Source of the DNA: Crocodylus rhombifer
Lineage: Eukaryota; Chordata; Crocodylia; Crocodylidae
Reading direction: 5' to 3'
DNA length: 64,000 nucleotides
NCBI GenBank assembly: GCA_038503035.1
Contig: JAVSML010024359.1
Coordinates: 923,447 to 987,446 of the forward strand
Shown: positions 11,009 through 21,721 of the stretch, one piece after another
How the letters are laid out: each line of letters opens with the position of its first letter
Position numbering within the stretch: position 1 is the first letter of the stretch
The notes under the pieces: model-generated
The model's database searches: none
Seen by the model: the letters and a program-made list of their open reading frames with translations, nothing else
Told to the model about the DNA's origin: nothing
Program-made: the position numbers and the translations under genes

Positions 11009-12013
11009 CAGTGACCACATCTACATGACACAATGACTGTGCAGTAGCTCATTACTAGGGCTGTGTGAAACTTCGGTTTCTGATTCGATTCGGCGGAGAT
11101 TCAGCCTGATTCGGTGGCCAAATCTCCAAATCCAAATTGAATCAGAAAACCCTTTAATCTCTCTGAATCAAATCTGAATCTTCCAAATTGATTTGAAAAG
11201 ATTCAGAGATTCAGACATAGAAACAGCTTTAAATGTTTTTTCTGTATACCTCTAGGTAGCAGGTGGCTCTTGAATGCTGTGATGCTGGGGTGCATGGAGT
11301 GTCCCACAGGAGTGCGGGGGCTTCCCAGAGCACTTGGTAGCAGACCCAGAAGTGGACCAGAAGCAGTTCTGGTCCACTTTCAGGTCCACTGGGGAGTACC
11401 CAGGGTCCCCCTCCCTGCACCCTCTTGGTTCTGGTGCCTCCTAGATCTGAGGGGGGCACCTGGGCCACCCCTGTGGCCAATCACCAAGCCAGGGAGGGCC
11501 CCCATGCACTCCCTGGCAGATTCGGAAGTGGACCAGAAGTACTTCTGGCCCACTTCTGGGTTTGCTGCCAAGCACATGGAGGGCCCCACTGTACTCCTGT
11601 TGGACTCTCCATGTGCTAGCATTGCAACATTCACAAGTCATGCCTGCTACCTCAAGCATCAAATCAAATAAAATCAAATCAGATTCAGATTTGGCTGAAT
11701 CGAATCAGGGACAGTGATCCGAAATAAATCAAATCACTGTCTCTGATTCAGGCTGAATTCAAATCTGAATCAAATAGGGACCACTTCGCACACCCCTACT
11801 CATTACTACTGTGCAATAGTGTCATGGGGCATGAAGTGTGATGTGACTCTGCTGCGCAGTAGTAATGACCTATTGTGTAGTGAGAAAATTCGTTTGGAGA
11901 TGCTACTGTGTAATGCTGGTTACTGCACAGTAATATAGTACTTGTGTATGCAAGTACTAGATGACTGTGCAGTAACAACTGCACAGTCAATGTCTCGTGT
12001 AGACACAGCCTGT
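11009..12013. mobile_element. Harbinger-like MITE interrupted by a hAT element
   Basis: The left end (ccacatctacatgacacaat, then gactgtgcagt) is mirrored by the right end, whose reverse complement reads ctgtgtctacacgagacatt then gactgtgcagt. That is an imperfect inverted repeat of about 35 bp. The same catctacatg-type terminus appears at 18437, 27868 and 34785. Removing the hAT at 11056-11798 and one target copy restores a contiguous actgtgcagtag...ctactgtgcaatag hairpin region. Confidence 0.6.
11056..11798. mobile_element. Non-autonomous hAT element with perfect 8-bp target duplication
   Basis: It begins tagggctgtgtgaaacttcg and its reverse-complemented right end begins taggggtgtgcgaagtggtc. 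It is flanked on both sides by the identical 8-mer ctcattac (11048-11055 and 11799-11806). An 8-bp duplication with t/cagggntgtg termini is the hAT signature. The interior has repeated gattcag/aatcaaatc runs and a GC-rich centre with no transposase, so it is a MITE-type copy. Confidence 0.85.
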
Positions 12014-12494
12014 TTGTACTATATATAAGTAGGTACACAAGTGCTTCTTAAAATAGTGTTTATGGAGTACCTGTGCTAAAACTTATAGTCATTTCAAAAT
12101 AGATAAAATGCATCAATTCTAGATAAACTAAGCCTATGAGTACATGTAGTAATCTGCCTATGATGAATTATATTTATTTCAAGGTCAGTATTTTCAAATT
12201 TGCTCCATAGTTCCATGGGCTCAGGAAGAGCAGGGTCTGACAGTAAGGATGGAGAAAAGAGACTGCAGAGGGGAGAAGCCTGGGGAGGTGTAGAAGGGAA
12301 GTGGGCATTTGACCCTTCAGATTCATTTCCCCTGCTGTAGCAGTGGAAGGGGAACAGACTCAAGGCTCACCTCCAATAATTAGATTCTATACCTGAAAAA
12401 TTATAACGAATTTATACATTTTCCATAGATAGAACCTAATTATTGGTTGGTCATCTTATATTCAGGGCCATCTTATATTCAGGTACATATGGTA

Positions 12495-13323
12495 CTTAGG
12501 AACACAGAACACATACATTTGTGTGTCTGTTTTGTGTCAGCACGTATAAATTCTATGTAAGTATAGTGCATGTTTGACAATATCTCATTTCAAAGAAAAA
12601 CATTGCTGTAGAGAACTTGAGAATAGTGAAAATTCTATTGAAAATCCAGGAAATATAAATAATATGGCTTATTTATCAGGATGTGAGCCTTCATAGAGCA
12701 CCTATGTACTATCTGCCCCAAACAAGGAGAGGAGGACATAGCAGAGCCAGAGGCTTCCAGTTAATCTTTGAATTTGGGATGTACAGGGGTGGCTGAGATA
12801 ATCTGCTATGTATTTTTTAGTACAAACACGAAATGCAGGAGAACTGTTTATCTCCTCTACCAGTCTTCTCCCCAAAAAGTTACCTTTTGACTTTTTATAA
12901 ACCCAGGATACTGCTGCATTAGCTCAGTAATTAGCACTATTCATGGTAGCAAGCCCTATAATTTTTTTTCTTCGGGTGGGATCAGGTTTTAGATTGTATA
13001 TTAGATACAGATGTATTTCCCAGTGTGTAAATTCATGTGTCATGTTAATTGTGTGTCATGATAATGAGCTCTTAAGAAAGTTATTTTCTCTTTGACATGC
13101 CCATGAACCCAGAAATGATGACGATGATGACGCCCATTTTATAAATCTAAAGAGTAAAGAAACAAGCTGACACTCTTTTTGATATTCACTGAAAAGAGAG
13201 TTGACTCTGGAGGTGTTATGCAGTCTTGGTATTATATTAAATAACCCATAGAGCAGTAGTGAAACTTTTAACTTATCAGCTATATGGTGAGCTGTGCATT
13301 TACAGTTTTGTTTTGTGTATCAG
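12495..13323 (+). other. MYO3B: MYO3B intron, no feature recognised
   Basis: AT-rich sequence leading to the acceptor tgtgtatcag at 13314-13323. No repeat family identified. Confidence 0.5.
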
Positions 13324-13407
13324 TGCATTATCATCAGTGGAGAAAGTGGTGCTGGAAAGACTGAAAGTGCCCATCTGATTGTCCAGCATTTGACCTTCCT
13401 GGGAAAG
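13324..13407 (+). CDS. MYO3B: MYO3B exon: P-loop (GESGAGKT)
   Basis: 28 codons, [20 protein letters not shown] then [16 protein letters not shown] is the myosin P-loop that binds the ATP phosphates. The Lys and Thr that coordinate phosphate and Mg are present. The exon ends at loop 1, a surface loop that tunes ADP release in other myosins. Acceptor tatcag, donor gtatat, phase 0 both sides. It is the first exon after the 11.5-kb transposon-filled intron. Confidence 0.95.
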
Positions 13408-14521
13408 GTATATTTATACTAAGCCATGTAGCACAATGAATAATCTATTTTAAACTTTCTTTGCAGGGGAAAAAAGGTCCAGTGCCTTTTTAGCTTATCA
13501 AAAGCTTTGAAATATTTCATTTTTTGAGCTGTATAGAGTGTGAACTTGGTGCTCTTTTGGGATCTTATATTTTATACTGGAAGCTACATGATCTAATTAA
13601 TAATCATTAATATAAAAAAGCTGGTTTTAGGTTCCTATCCTGCAGAGTCCTACCTATCTGTTTTATTCTATATATGTGACTTATCCCAATGAAATCAGTA
13701 AAAGTATTCACATGCATAAGTGAGTATAGATTTAGGGCCTTTGAGTTTGTGTCTATGTTAGTGAAAACATTGCCACTGACTTCAGTGGAAATAAGATTGG
13801 GCATTTTTACATGTGCTCCAGAGGTGAGGGGGGTACTTTAATTAGAGTGTCCCCAACAACTGGTCTAATTAAAGCATTCACAGTGTCTCGTTTATCACTG
13901 TCCCTGTGCTTCAAAATGGGAACAGGGGCACTTTAACTAAAGCTCATTGAACAAGCCCTTCATGACAAGTATCGCCAGTTATTTACAGTATTTATGACCA
14001 AGCAAGCTATGAATCTAAATACTAATACTCATACTCATCCTACTACTGCTACTACTACTAATAATATTTCCATTATTCTTTTTTCATATGGTAAAGAAAA
14101 AAACCTCAGAATTAATCTGGTTAGGCAGGCATTTGTGCTCATATTAAATTCCATACCAAAGTCAAGACAATGAGGAAAATTCAAGAGTCCAGCACATTTG
14201 TAAATCTTTGCATGATCAAGACTAAATCTATTCTACTTGTAATTTAGTGTCTATAGTGTGGTTTTTCTAATTAAAATTTATGAAGCCTCTACAGACAAAA
14301 ATATTGCAGAGAGAAATGATCTCATATCTTCACACCTGCTGGAGACTCTCTTTTCCCTTTCAACATATTATACTTAAGCAGAAAGATCAACCCATATTTG
14401 CCAATAGCTGATTCTATGTGACGTGATAATGTATGCCATATTTCAGAAGCTGGGAGTTTCCATGAGTAAGCAGCTACATTCTTTTTTATCTTTTCTTCTC
14501 TTGTGTGTGTATTCTGTCAAG
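13408..14521 (+). other. MYO3B: MYO3B intron with possible short repeat near 13830-13960
   Basis: The stretch ggggtactttaattagagtg is echoed by gggcactttaactaaagctc about 100 bp later. Both resemble a 'gctttaattaaagtgcccc' repeat theme. An atgatgacgatgatga triplet run occurs upstream at about 13113. A (ctg/act)n stretch lies at 14041-14065. Otherwise nothing recognised. Confidence 0.35.
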
Positions 14522-14724
14522 GCCAATAACCGTGCTCTGCGTGAGAAGATTCTTCAAGTGAACCCTCTGGTTGAAGCATTTGGAAATGCCTGCACTGCAA
14601 TCAATGATAACTCAAGTCGTTTTGGAAAATACCTGGAAATGATGTTCACGCCAACAGGAGCCGTAATGGGGGCAAAAATTTCTGAATATCTACTTGAAAA
14701 ATCCAGAGTCATAAAACAAGCTGT
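14522..14724 (+). CDS. MYO3B: MYO3B exon: switch I ([10 protein letters not shown])
   Basis: 67 codons plus two bases. Reads [40 protein letters not shown], then [24 protein letters not shown] is switch I: Asn and Ser contact nucleotide and Mg, and the Arg forms the conserved salt bridge with switch II Glu. [10 protein letters not shown] is the following conserved strand. The exon ends in phase 2, with GT completed by A of the next exon to give Val. The donor is gtaggt. The frame continues past the boundary, so the donor was chosen by phase and similarity. Confidence 0.95.
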
Positions 14725-15281
14725 GTAGGTGTAATAATGTTATGCCCTTTCATATCCATTGTAGTTATTTTTTCCCACAAAACATTTTAAATTTTTTAAA
14801 CACTATTCATTGGAATTTTATTCTAATTCACTAGTACTACATCACTTATATTAGGGCTGGAACAGTTAGCTGGGTTATTCTTGACTGAAGATCAATACCA
14901 CTCCATTGTTCAGTACAGGATATTCTGTATAGTATATTTTTCTCCCATAGCCTCTTTTCTCTGGACAGTAGACATGCCATTATACCTCTCTGCTCAGCCA
15001 TCAGCAATTTAAAAAGGATGGAGAAGAGCTTGATCTTGGATTAATTGGCACTATGTGGTTGGTTGGGTTTTGTGTGTTTCACAGATATAGTAGAAGGTCT
15101 CTTTGGCTTTTGCTACTTCTTGCTCTGATACTGTGCCATTAAAATCAGTGGTAGCTTTTCCATTGACTTCAGTGAGCATTGGTTTAAGGCCTTCTGCCCT
15201 TATGTTGATGAGGTACCAGCTGATACAAATGTATGGATGCAGATATACTTGTATACTTTATTATAATACACTTTTTTCCAG
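14725..15281 (+). other. MYO3B: MYO3B intron with a 'gacttcagtg' amniote repeat motif
   Basis: 557 bp. Around 15130-15185 is attaaaatcagtggtagctt followed by ccattgacttcagtgagc, a dispersed motif seen repeatedly in this window. Nothing else recognised. Confidence 0.4.
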
Positions 15282-15380
15282 AGGAGAGAAAAACTTCCAT
15301 ATATTTTATTACATATATGCTGGCCTTTTTCATCAGAAGAAACTTTCTGAGTATAGACTTCCTGAAAAAAAGCCTCCTAG
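15282..15380 (+). CDS. MYO3B: MYO3B exon: upper 50-kDa segment ([15 protein letters not shown])
   Basis: One base, 32 codons and two bases. Reads [20 protein letters not shown] then [13 protein letters not shown], with Arg split across the next junction (AG|A). The E-NFHIFY---AG motif is universal in myosins and lies after switch I in the upper 50-kDa domain. Acceptor is ttttttccag and donor is gtaatt. The surrounding frame has no stop. Confidence 0.94.
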
Positions 15381-16373
15381 GTAATTATCACTAATTTTTT
15401 TAAATGCTGCTTGTAATTAGCTATTGATCAGCTCTTGCTTCCAGTGTGATGCTTTATAATCTCTCTTAATCCTTCTCCATCCCTTAAGGATCTTTCTTAA
15501 TCTGCCCAATCACAGAAGAGGATGGACAATAGGGAATTACATTATTTGTATTTGTTTGAGGACTTGAACCATTTAAAAAAAGAAGGAAAAGAAAATCTCA
15601 TTATTATGTAGATTTTCCATCCTTCTTTCAGGCCTTATCTGGCTCCAGAAATGGACTGTTGTGAATATGTAACTTTACTGGAAAATGCAGGAGTGACTCA
15701 AAATGTATTGTTTTATGGCTAAAAAACAGATATCACATTTGAGATGATTCTGCTTGATCCAAGTCAAAACCTGGGGAAAAAAGAGCAGCACAGCCCTTTA
15801 AACACATAGCTTGTTCCTGGAATGAATAGCAATTAACTTGAATAAGCCACAGTTGTCCTGGGGAAAAAGTAGTTAACACATTTTATCTCCCACGCTTCAC
15901 AAGGAAAGGTGGGACAGTGGGCTTTTAGGATCACAGGAAAAAAAAGGCTTTTTCTCAGGGGAAATGAGATGTGTGTTTGTAGCCTTTGAGTATCTGATAT
16001 AACAAGCCAAATTTAGCTGCAGTTATACAGGTGCAGCTCCATTAAAGTCAATGGACCCATACCGTTTTTCTTCAGGGCTGAATCTTGCTCATTAAACTTG
16101 AGTTACTAATTTTATTTTCTTTATTGGAAAACTAGTGTTGGGATAATGTCATAATTTATGCCAAAGAAACAAAAGTTACAGCAAATAAAAAAATCTAAAC
16201 TCTTTTTATTTAGCATTACAGTATCTACTTGGTTAAAAGACATTTATTTAGCACTACAATATTTATTTGGTTAAAAATATTGAAATACATTGTCGTCTCA
16301 GTTACTGATGCAATCTTATCAAAGTCACTAGGGGGTTGCTAATATGGCACTTTTGTTATTCCATTTTATTTAG
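15381..16373 (+). other. MYO3B: MYO3B intron, no insertion identified
   Basis: 993 bp. An agctccattaaagtcaatgg motif at about 16035-16055 belongs to the same dispersed 'ttgacttcaatgg' theme as other sites. Acceptor is tttatttag. No other feature seen. Confidence 0.45.
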
Positions 16374-16488
16374 ATACATTGATAATGAAACTGGAAGAGT
16401 AATGCAAGATATTATTACTAAAGACTCATACAGACAACAATTTGAAGCAATTCAACATTGCTTTAGGATCATAGGGTTTACTGATGAG
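16374..16488 (+). CDS. MYO3B: MYO3B exon: upper 50-kDa segment ([13 protein letters not shown])
   Basis: One base completing Arg, then 38 codons: [20 protein letters not shown] and [18 protein letters not shown]. The F--I---F--IGF pattern corresponds to the myosin helix preceding the E---I--ILA-ILHLGN motif of the next exon. Acceptor tttag, donor gtgaga, phase 0 end. Confidence 0.93.
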
Positions 16489-16706
16489 GTGAGAAATGAA
16501 ACATGATCTTCTTTGCCAAATCATTATTGACTATATTTTTAAAGAACATGTCCAATGTTGTCTGTGCAAGGGCTAACATTTATTTGTCTAAATAGGACTG
16601 TTGTTACCAAAGGCACAGTTGCTTCCTCTGAGGCTATGGCAGCAGAGAAGGCTGCCACTCTTGCTGACAAGACAGTGGGTAGTGAGCTTTTAGGCAGCCC
16701 TTTGAG
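16489..16706 (+). other. MYO3B: MYO3B intron, short unclassified part
   Basis: Sequence between the exon donor gtgaga and the MITE that starts near 16707. A short open frame here has no recognisable product. Confidence 0.35.
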
Positions 16707-17205
16707 GCTAAGTATAGACAGTCAAAACCCCAAGGCTGAATCAATTCAATCTTCGCAAGTTAGTTTAAACTGTACAGATTGAACTGATAAGCAAGTGAAC
16801 AGACATTCACTTCTGATTTTGGAAATGCAGCCACATGCCTGCAGTGGTGCAGACCAGGAGCCAGGGGGTGCTGGAGCATGTCTCCCTGCTCAGCTGGAGT
16901 AGACAGCTTGGGCCAAGGCTAGCCCACCCATCCTGCACAGGAAGGTTTGCAGGGAGGTGTAAAGCATGCTGGTGGACTGAGAGATAACTTGTATCAGAAG
17001 GGGATCTGGGACAGAAGTTCAATAAATCAATACAACATAAATCAGTTAAGTCTGATCCTGCATCCATTCAGGTTTATCTTAAACCAGTTTCAGCCATTTT
17101 GAAAGAAGTTTATGTACACTGAACTTCTGTGCCCAGAACACAATACAGATTTGAACTGGTTTCTGATCACTTCTGCTGTTTTTGGTGTAATTTTTGTCCA
17201 CAGCC
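16707..17205. mobile_element. MITE of unnamed family, copy A (inverted relative to 38622-39430)
   Basis: It begins gctaagtatagacagtcaaa and continues ctgaatcaattcaatcttcg. This aligns with the reverse complement of the right end of the element at 38622-39430. Its right half contains cagtttcagccattttgaaa, cactgaacttctg and aactggtttctgatcact, aligning with the reverse complement of that element's left half. The interior is a GC-richer filler. No target duplication was recognised, so the boundaries are approximate. Confidence 0.55.
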
Positions 17206-17759
17206 TGGATGCTCCAATCACTAAGATGCATGCTGCCTTCTGTGGGAGGCTGACAGCGTGCCCTGTCCCCCTTCCCAGCCTGGGACAGGGCAAGAGTCAG
17301 TGATTGGACTCATTGACAGATTTCTGTGAGGGCTGAAGAAGTGAAGGCATAGCCTCCTAGTGCCCCCTGGCTGGAAAGCACATTTTGGGGGCAATATTGT
17401 AGTCCTCCATCCTGCAGGCTCTGAATATGTATATGCTTCCATAGAGCTCTAATTTTTGTAGCACTTCAAAGTGCTGAGGTACTTGTAGCACTACAAATGA
17501 ACATGTGTCCAAGTTGACCTTTGTGCCAAAAATGGCCCAACCAAAATAAACCATTCAGTCCCATTCATGCTCCAGTTTCACAGTCTTGTTTTCCATTTCA
17601 GTGGGAGTTTGCTGAAGTGTAACTGAGTAAATACTGAATTGGCAAACTAAGAAACTCAGAATGAGCTACTTAACACCCTCCTCCACATACATTCACTAAA
17701 TTTGGGGGCCAAAGTAACTAACTGTCTCTCTTTGAGGTAGTTTTTGCTGTTATTTGTAG
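17206..17759 (+). other. MYO3B: MYO3B intron, unclassified
   Basis: About 550 bp ending in the acceptor tatttgtag. It contains a short inverted motif around 17459-17475 (tagcacttcaaagtgctg). No gene or repeat family recognised. Confidence 0.4.
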
Positions 17760-17886
17760 GAAGTGCATTCGGTGTACAGAATTCTGGCTGGGATCCTAAA
17801 TACTGGAAATATTGAGTTTGCTGCCATTTCTTCTCAACACCAAACTGATAAAAGCGAAGTTCCAAACCTAGAAGCCTTAGATAATG
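17760..17886 (+). CDS. MYO3B: MYO3B exon: [20 protein letters not shown]
   Basis: 42 codons plus one base. Reads [42 protein letters not shown]. The pattern E---I--ILAGILN-GNI-F is conserved in motors and sits in the upper 50-kDa domain. The acidic and polar tail leads toward the actin-facing HCM loop. Acceptor tatttgtag, donor gtaaat, phase 1. The following intron is only 144 bp and lacks insertions. Confidence 0.94.
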
Positions 17887-18030
17887 GTAAATATATATAT
17901 TTTTAACATTATAGTTCTATTAATGTGGATTACGTTAGAAAGAGTTTCTCACTCACTGTGCCGGATAGGCAATGCTGGCAATCTTTACACTCTGGTTATA
18001 TCCATATTTCTTGTTTCTCTTATCTTTCAG

Positions 18031-18241
18031 CTGCTGCACTGCTAAGTATTGGGTCAGAAGAACTTCAAGAAGCTCTAACTTCTCACTGTGTTGTAACACG
18101 AGGAGAGACTATTGTCCGAACAAACACTGTGGACAAAGCAGCTGATGTGAGAGATGCCATGTCTAAAGCACTTTACGGGCGACTCTTCAGCTGGATAGTA
18201 AATCGTATTAATACACTGCTACAGCCAGATAAAAACATATG
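18031..18241 (+). CDS. MYO3B: MYO3B exon: HCM loop with TEDS-position Glu
   Basis: Two bases, 69 codons and two bases. Reads [86 protein letters not shown] is the invariant helix after the HCM loop. Counting 16 residues upstream from the D of DAMSK gives Glu in RGETIV, so the TEDS rule position is already acidic. Acceptor is ctttcag. The exon ends ATA TG and the intron begins gcaagt, a GC donor. TG plus C of the next exon makes Cys, which restores the family sequence. Confidence 0.93.
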
Positions 18242-21200
18242 GCAAGTTACACATCACTTAATTATAAGCATTTACTCAGTGTGTATTTGATGTGATCATC
18301 CATTTTTATATGCCTGATTTTTCAGGAGAATGCTGTGTTTATTTTGGTTAAGACCTTAAAATGGCTGTCATGCTGTGATTTCTGGGACATTAACCCCAAC
18401 ATTTTCAAAGAGCTGAGTGGGATTTAGTTACTGAAGTCAATGGGTGTGTCTACATGAAATGCTGCACAGTAAACGTGCATCTACACATGTTCATGCTTAC
18501 TACCCAGTAAAAACATTTAATCATAAGTAAATTTTCTACCTACAAATCCAGGTAGCAAATTTATACGTGATTAGTTACTGTGCAGTTACACATGTGTAGA
18601 CATGACCTGGGAGCAAGTTTGCTCCTGGGTCAGCCCTGACACTAGGGAGCTGGTCTGAGACTAGCCCCAAGGCTCCAGACTGGGAGCCTCCCCTGCCTCA
18701 GACTTTAAAAGCCTGCAGGTACTCAGAGCCTTGAGGCATACCAGCAGGGAGCCTGAGGCCCCTTCAGGCCCCTGTGTTCTCCTGGGCAGGTCACAGGCCA
18801 TCTGCCCTAGCCTGCCTGCACCCCAGCACCACTGCCTGGCACCACACTACTGTGCAGCTACAGGCCCATGCTGAACAGGCCTACAGGCTACTCCAGGCTG
18901 CTACTCCAGGCTGCTTGTGATGCTGTCAGGCAAGGCAGAGGTGCAGGTGTCTATGAAGGGCTGTCATTTGGGATAATGAGATTTGGGAGTGTGGGCATGA
19001 CCAGTCAGCACAGTAGTACTGCATAAATTTCAAGGCTTTGTGGGCACAGTCATGTTCCATCACGACCACAGTCATCAGGCGGGAAGTACCCATAAGTCCA
19101 TGCCCTTTATGCAGCAACTGATGGACATCTCCATGGCTCAGAACCCAGGCCACAGTTATGTTGTCTATATTAGCACAGGCAGCCAGCCCCCACTCTGGCC
19201 TGGCATGCATTGGGTGTCCAACAGCCTATCCCACTTAGCTCCCCTGCTGCACCCTCCACCAGCAGCTTGGGGAGCCCGTACTGGCACCTGCTCCAACAGC
19301 TCTGCAGGCCCAACCATGAGGCATGGCCAGCAATAATGTGACAAACAGTGCCAGCTCCTTCCTCGGGGGGCCCCTGGACAGGCGCTTGCCTCCCGTGCCC
19401 TAAAGTCTGAAGACACAGCCCAGAGCTACATGCCATCACCAACAGCTATGATCACATGGAGCTGCCAGCTATGCCAGCCCTGGCCACTTGGTAAGCCCTG
19501 CTCTGAGGGAAGGGCCTTTCCCGCCCCTGCCCCTGCTCCCAGCCCTTTCCCCTGCCCCTCCTCCCTGCCTGGCCAGACTGCACTACCCTGGCACCATGTT
19601 CCCCCACCACAGCATGCAGGGAGGTGGGAGACAGTGCCAGACTTTATTGAGCAGCCCATGCCCCTGCAGCTAGGTGGGCCATGCCCCTGCAGCTAGGTGG
19701 GCACAGGCCTCTCACACACTGAGGAACACATAAATGCTGGTGGTGATGCCCTCCTCAGCTATGGGGGCCAGGGATGTATAGCACAGCCACACATAGGCCT
19801 CTAGGCAGCAGCAGAGGTTGCAGAGCAGTTCAGACTTGCCCCTTGCACCATCATAGCTCAGGGTTCTGTATCACATGTGTAGGTGTACCTGAGGCAACAT
19901 GGCCATCAGCAGCAGCAAGGCATAGTGGGTTGGGCACCCCTGAGTCCACACAAACAGCTCCTCATGAACTGCCTGAGACATGCACAGGAAGGGCATGCTC
20001 AAAGTGCAGTGGTGGCTTGGGTTGGGTCTGGCTTTGAGGCACCTCCCTGGAGAAGAACCCTGTGCGGAGGGTTGGGGCATGGGCAGCTCCTCATGCCAGT
20101 CACCCTGGAGCCCTGTGCCCTCTGAACTTGGGCATCATGGGGTGGGTGGCAGCACAGCAGAGTGATTGGCTTGTAGGGGGTGATAGTGGGGTCTGGTGTC
20201 AAAAAGTGCTGCCAGGAGCCTAGCCTATCCTGCTTTGGGAAGAGGCAGTTGAGGGAGGCTACCCACAGCCAGCACCCAGCAGCCCACTGGTCCCATGGGA
20301 GAAAGAGGAAATGGGGAGCTCAGCCAGTAGTTGCCTGGGCCCAGGCCTGCCAGGCTGACTTACCATGGCCCCTGATCACCTGTGCATGCCTGATGCCTCA
20401 TCTGAGGCTGGGCACTGCATGGCCCTGGTATAGAGCATCTAATCTCTGAAATGTTGCAAACTCTCACAAACAGCTTCTTTCTCATGCCTCTATAGGACCT
20501 GAAGCTGCATGTGGGGGACAGGCCACCCTTGGCAGCTGGGATGTGGCCTCAGGGTCACTACCAGACACAGCCAGGGTCCTGCAGATACTTTGGCTCTGCC
20601 AGAGGATAACTCTAGACAGGACCCTCCTCCTGGACTGCTTGGCCATGGCATCAGAGGACTGGCTGGGGGATGCTTGGGCCTGGCAGACAGAGGACGTGGC
20701 CTTCCAGGACAGGTGGCAGGTGGAGGATACTGCCTATGAAGAGGTGCAGGACCAGTACAGGACTGGGCAGACCCGGAGTTCCAGGCATAGCTTCTGGCAG
20801 TGCAGGCCCCAGACAATGACTGCCAAGTGCTGGACACCCCAACGCTAGCCCCACCTGCCCCCTGGCAGCCATACATCACCCAGCAGCAAACCCCCACCTG
20901 GGCCTGGGAGGAGGTTCTGCACTGCTTTCAGCAGCCAGGAGATCCTGGCCTGGCCCCTGCCCCTGGTCCAGTGCCACCCAGCAACCCTGCCTAGGCCTAG
21001 CCCCACCACTTACCCTGGATCCATGTGGGTGCAGAGTCAGAGCTGCCTGCAGTGGGGTCAGGACCACATGCCAACCCTGCTGACCCTGGACACTGCTTGC
21101 TGGAGAGGAAACCACTTACGCCAGGGGAGCACTAACTGCCATCACCATGGACAAGCCCCCAGCCTGCTGCACTCACTACCATGTGTGCACCCATGGGGGA

Positions 21201-21721
21201 GTGGCCAGAAGCTAGGGTGCTGGCTGCCTGTCCCTGGGCTCTGCCCTCTAGTTGCCCCCACCCCACAGTCCCCTACTGTAGGACAGCAGACAACAGACAC
21301 ACAGTTTTCATGGGGAAGAAGGTTTTTTTAGTGTTGGTGGGCGGGATAAGTAGTGGAGGGGCTCTGATTGTTGAGAAGAGAGGGGGGCTTTGTTTCTTAT
21401 GGGGGTGGGGGCTCTGGTTGATGTGAAGAGAATAAAACTTGTTTTTCTGAGATCTGCCTGCAGTGAGCATGGTGCTTGGAGTGCTGGGGGGAGGGGGGAT
21501 AGGTCTGTGGGTGGCAGTCATGTGGTCTAGAGCAGGCTGTGTTGGAGGAAGTGGTTGACCAGTGCCTCCTGCATCTGGTGCCCTAGCCCCTGCTAGCAAG
21601 TCCATGGCTCTCCTGGGTCTTTGGAGGAGGGGACCACTGCTGCTGTTGCCACCACAGGTGATGCTCCTGCTGCCAGGTGTCCTCTGCACACCGCCTCTCC
21701 TCTGCCCAGGCCTCATGGATA

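Larger units (their letters stand above)
5969..12492. mobile_element. Possible mariner-like element with TA flanks, expanded by nested insertions
   Basis: The left end ccgtatttattcaaatataa (5969 on), preceded by TA, is matched in inverted form by the right end, whose reverse complement begins ccatatgtacctgaatataa (12492 backwards), followed by TA at 12493-12494. Both ends continue with an 'ataagatg' motif. If these are two termini of one insertion, the Tx1-like copies, the MITE and the hAT in between are later insertions. Alternatively they are two independent fragments of one family. The interior outside the nested elements is not recognised. Confidence 0.4.

Noticed and set aside
11229..11677. 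Overlapping frames of 64-133 codons on both strands
   Set aside because: They fall inside the GC-rich interior of the non-autonomous hAT element. No transposase or other domain is visible.
14423..14521. In-frame extension upstream of the 14522 exon from an ATG
   Set aside because: The extension is hydrophobic intron read-through. The acceptor at 14520-14521 and the family sequence fix the exon start.
15630..15720. Exon-like stretch reading ARPYLAPEMDCC
   Set aside because: It has an upstream cag, but the motor sequence is already complete between the exons at 15282 and 16374, and the stretch does not fit the family.
18926..20900. Several frames of 60-135 codons on both strands
   Set aside because: They overlap on both strands in GC-rich transposon sequence. 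None shows a recognisable second Harbinger protein.
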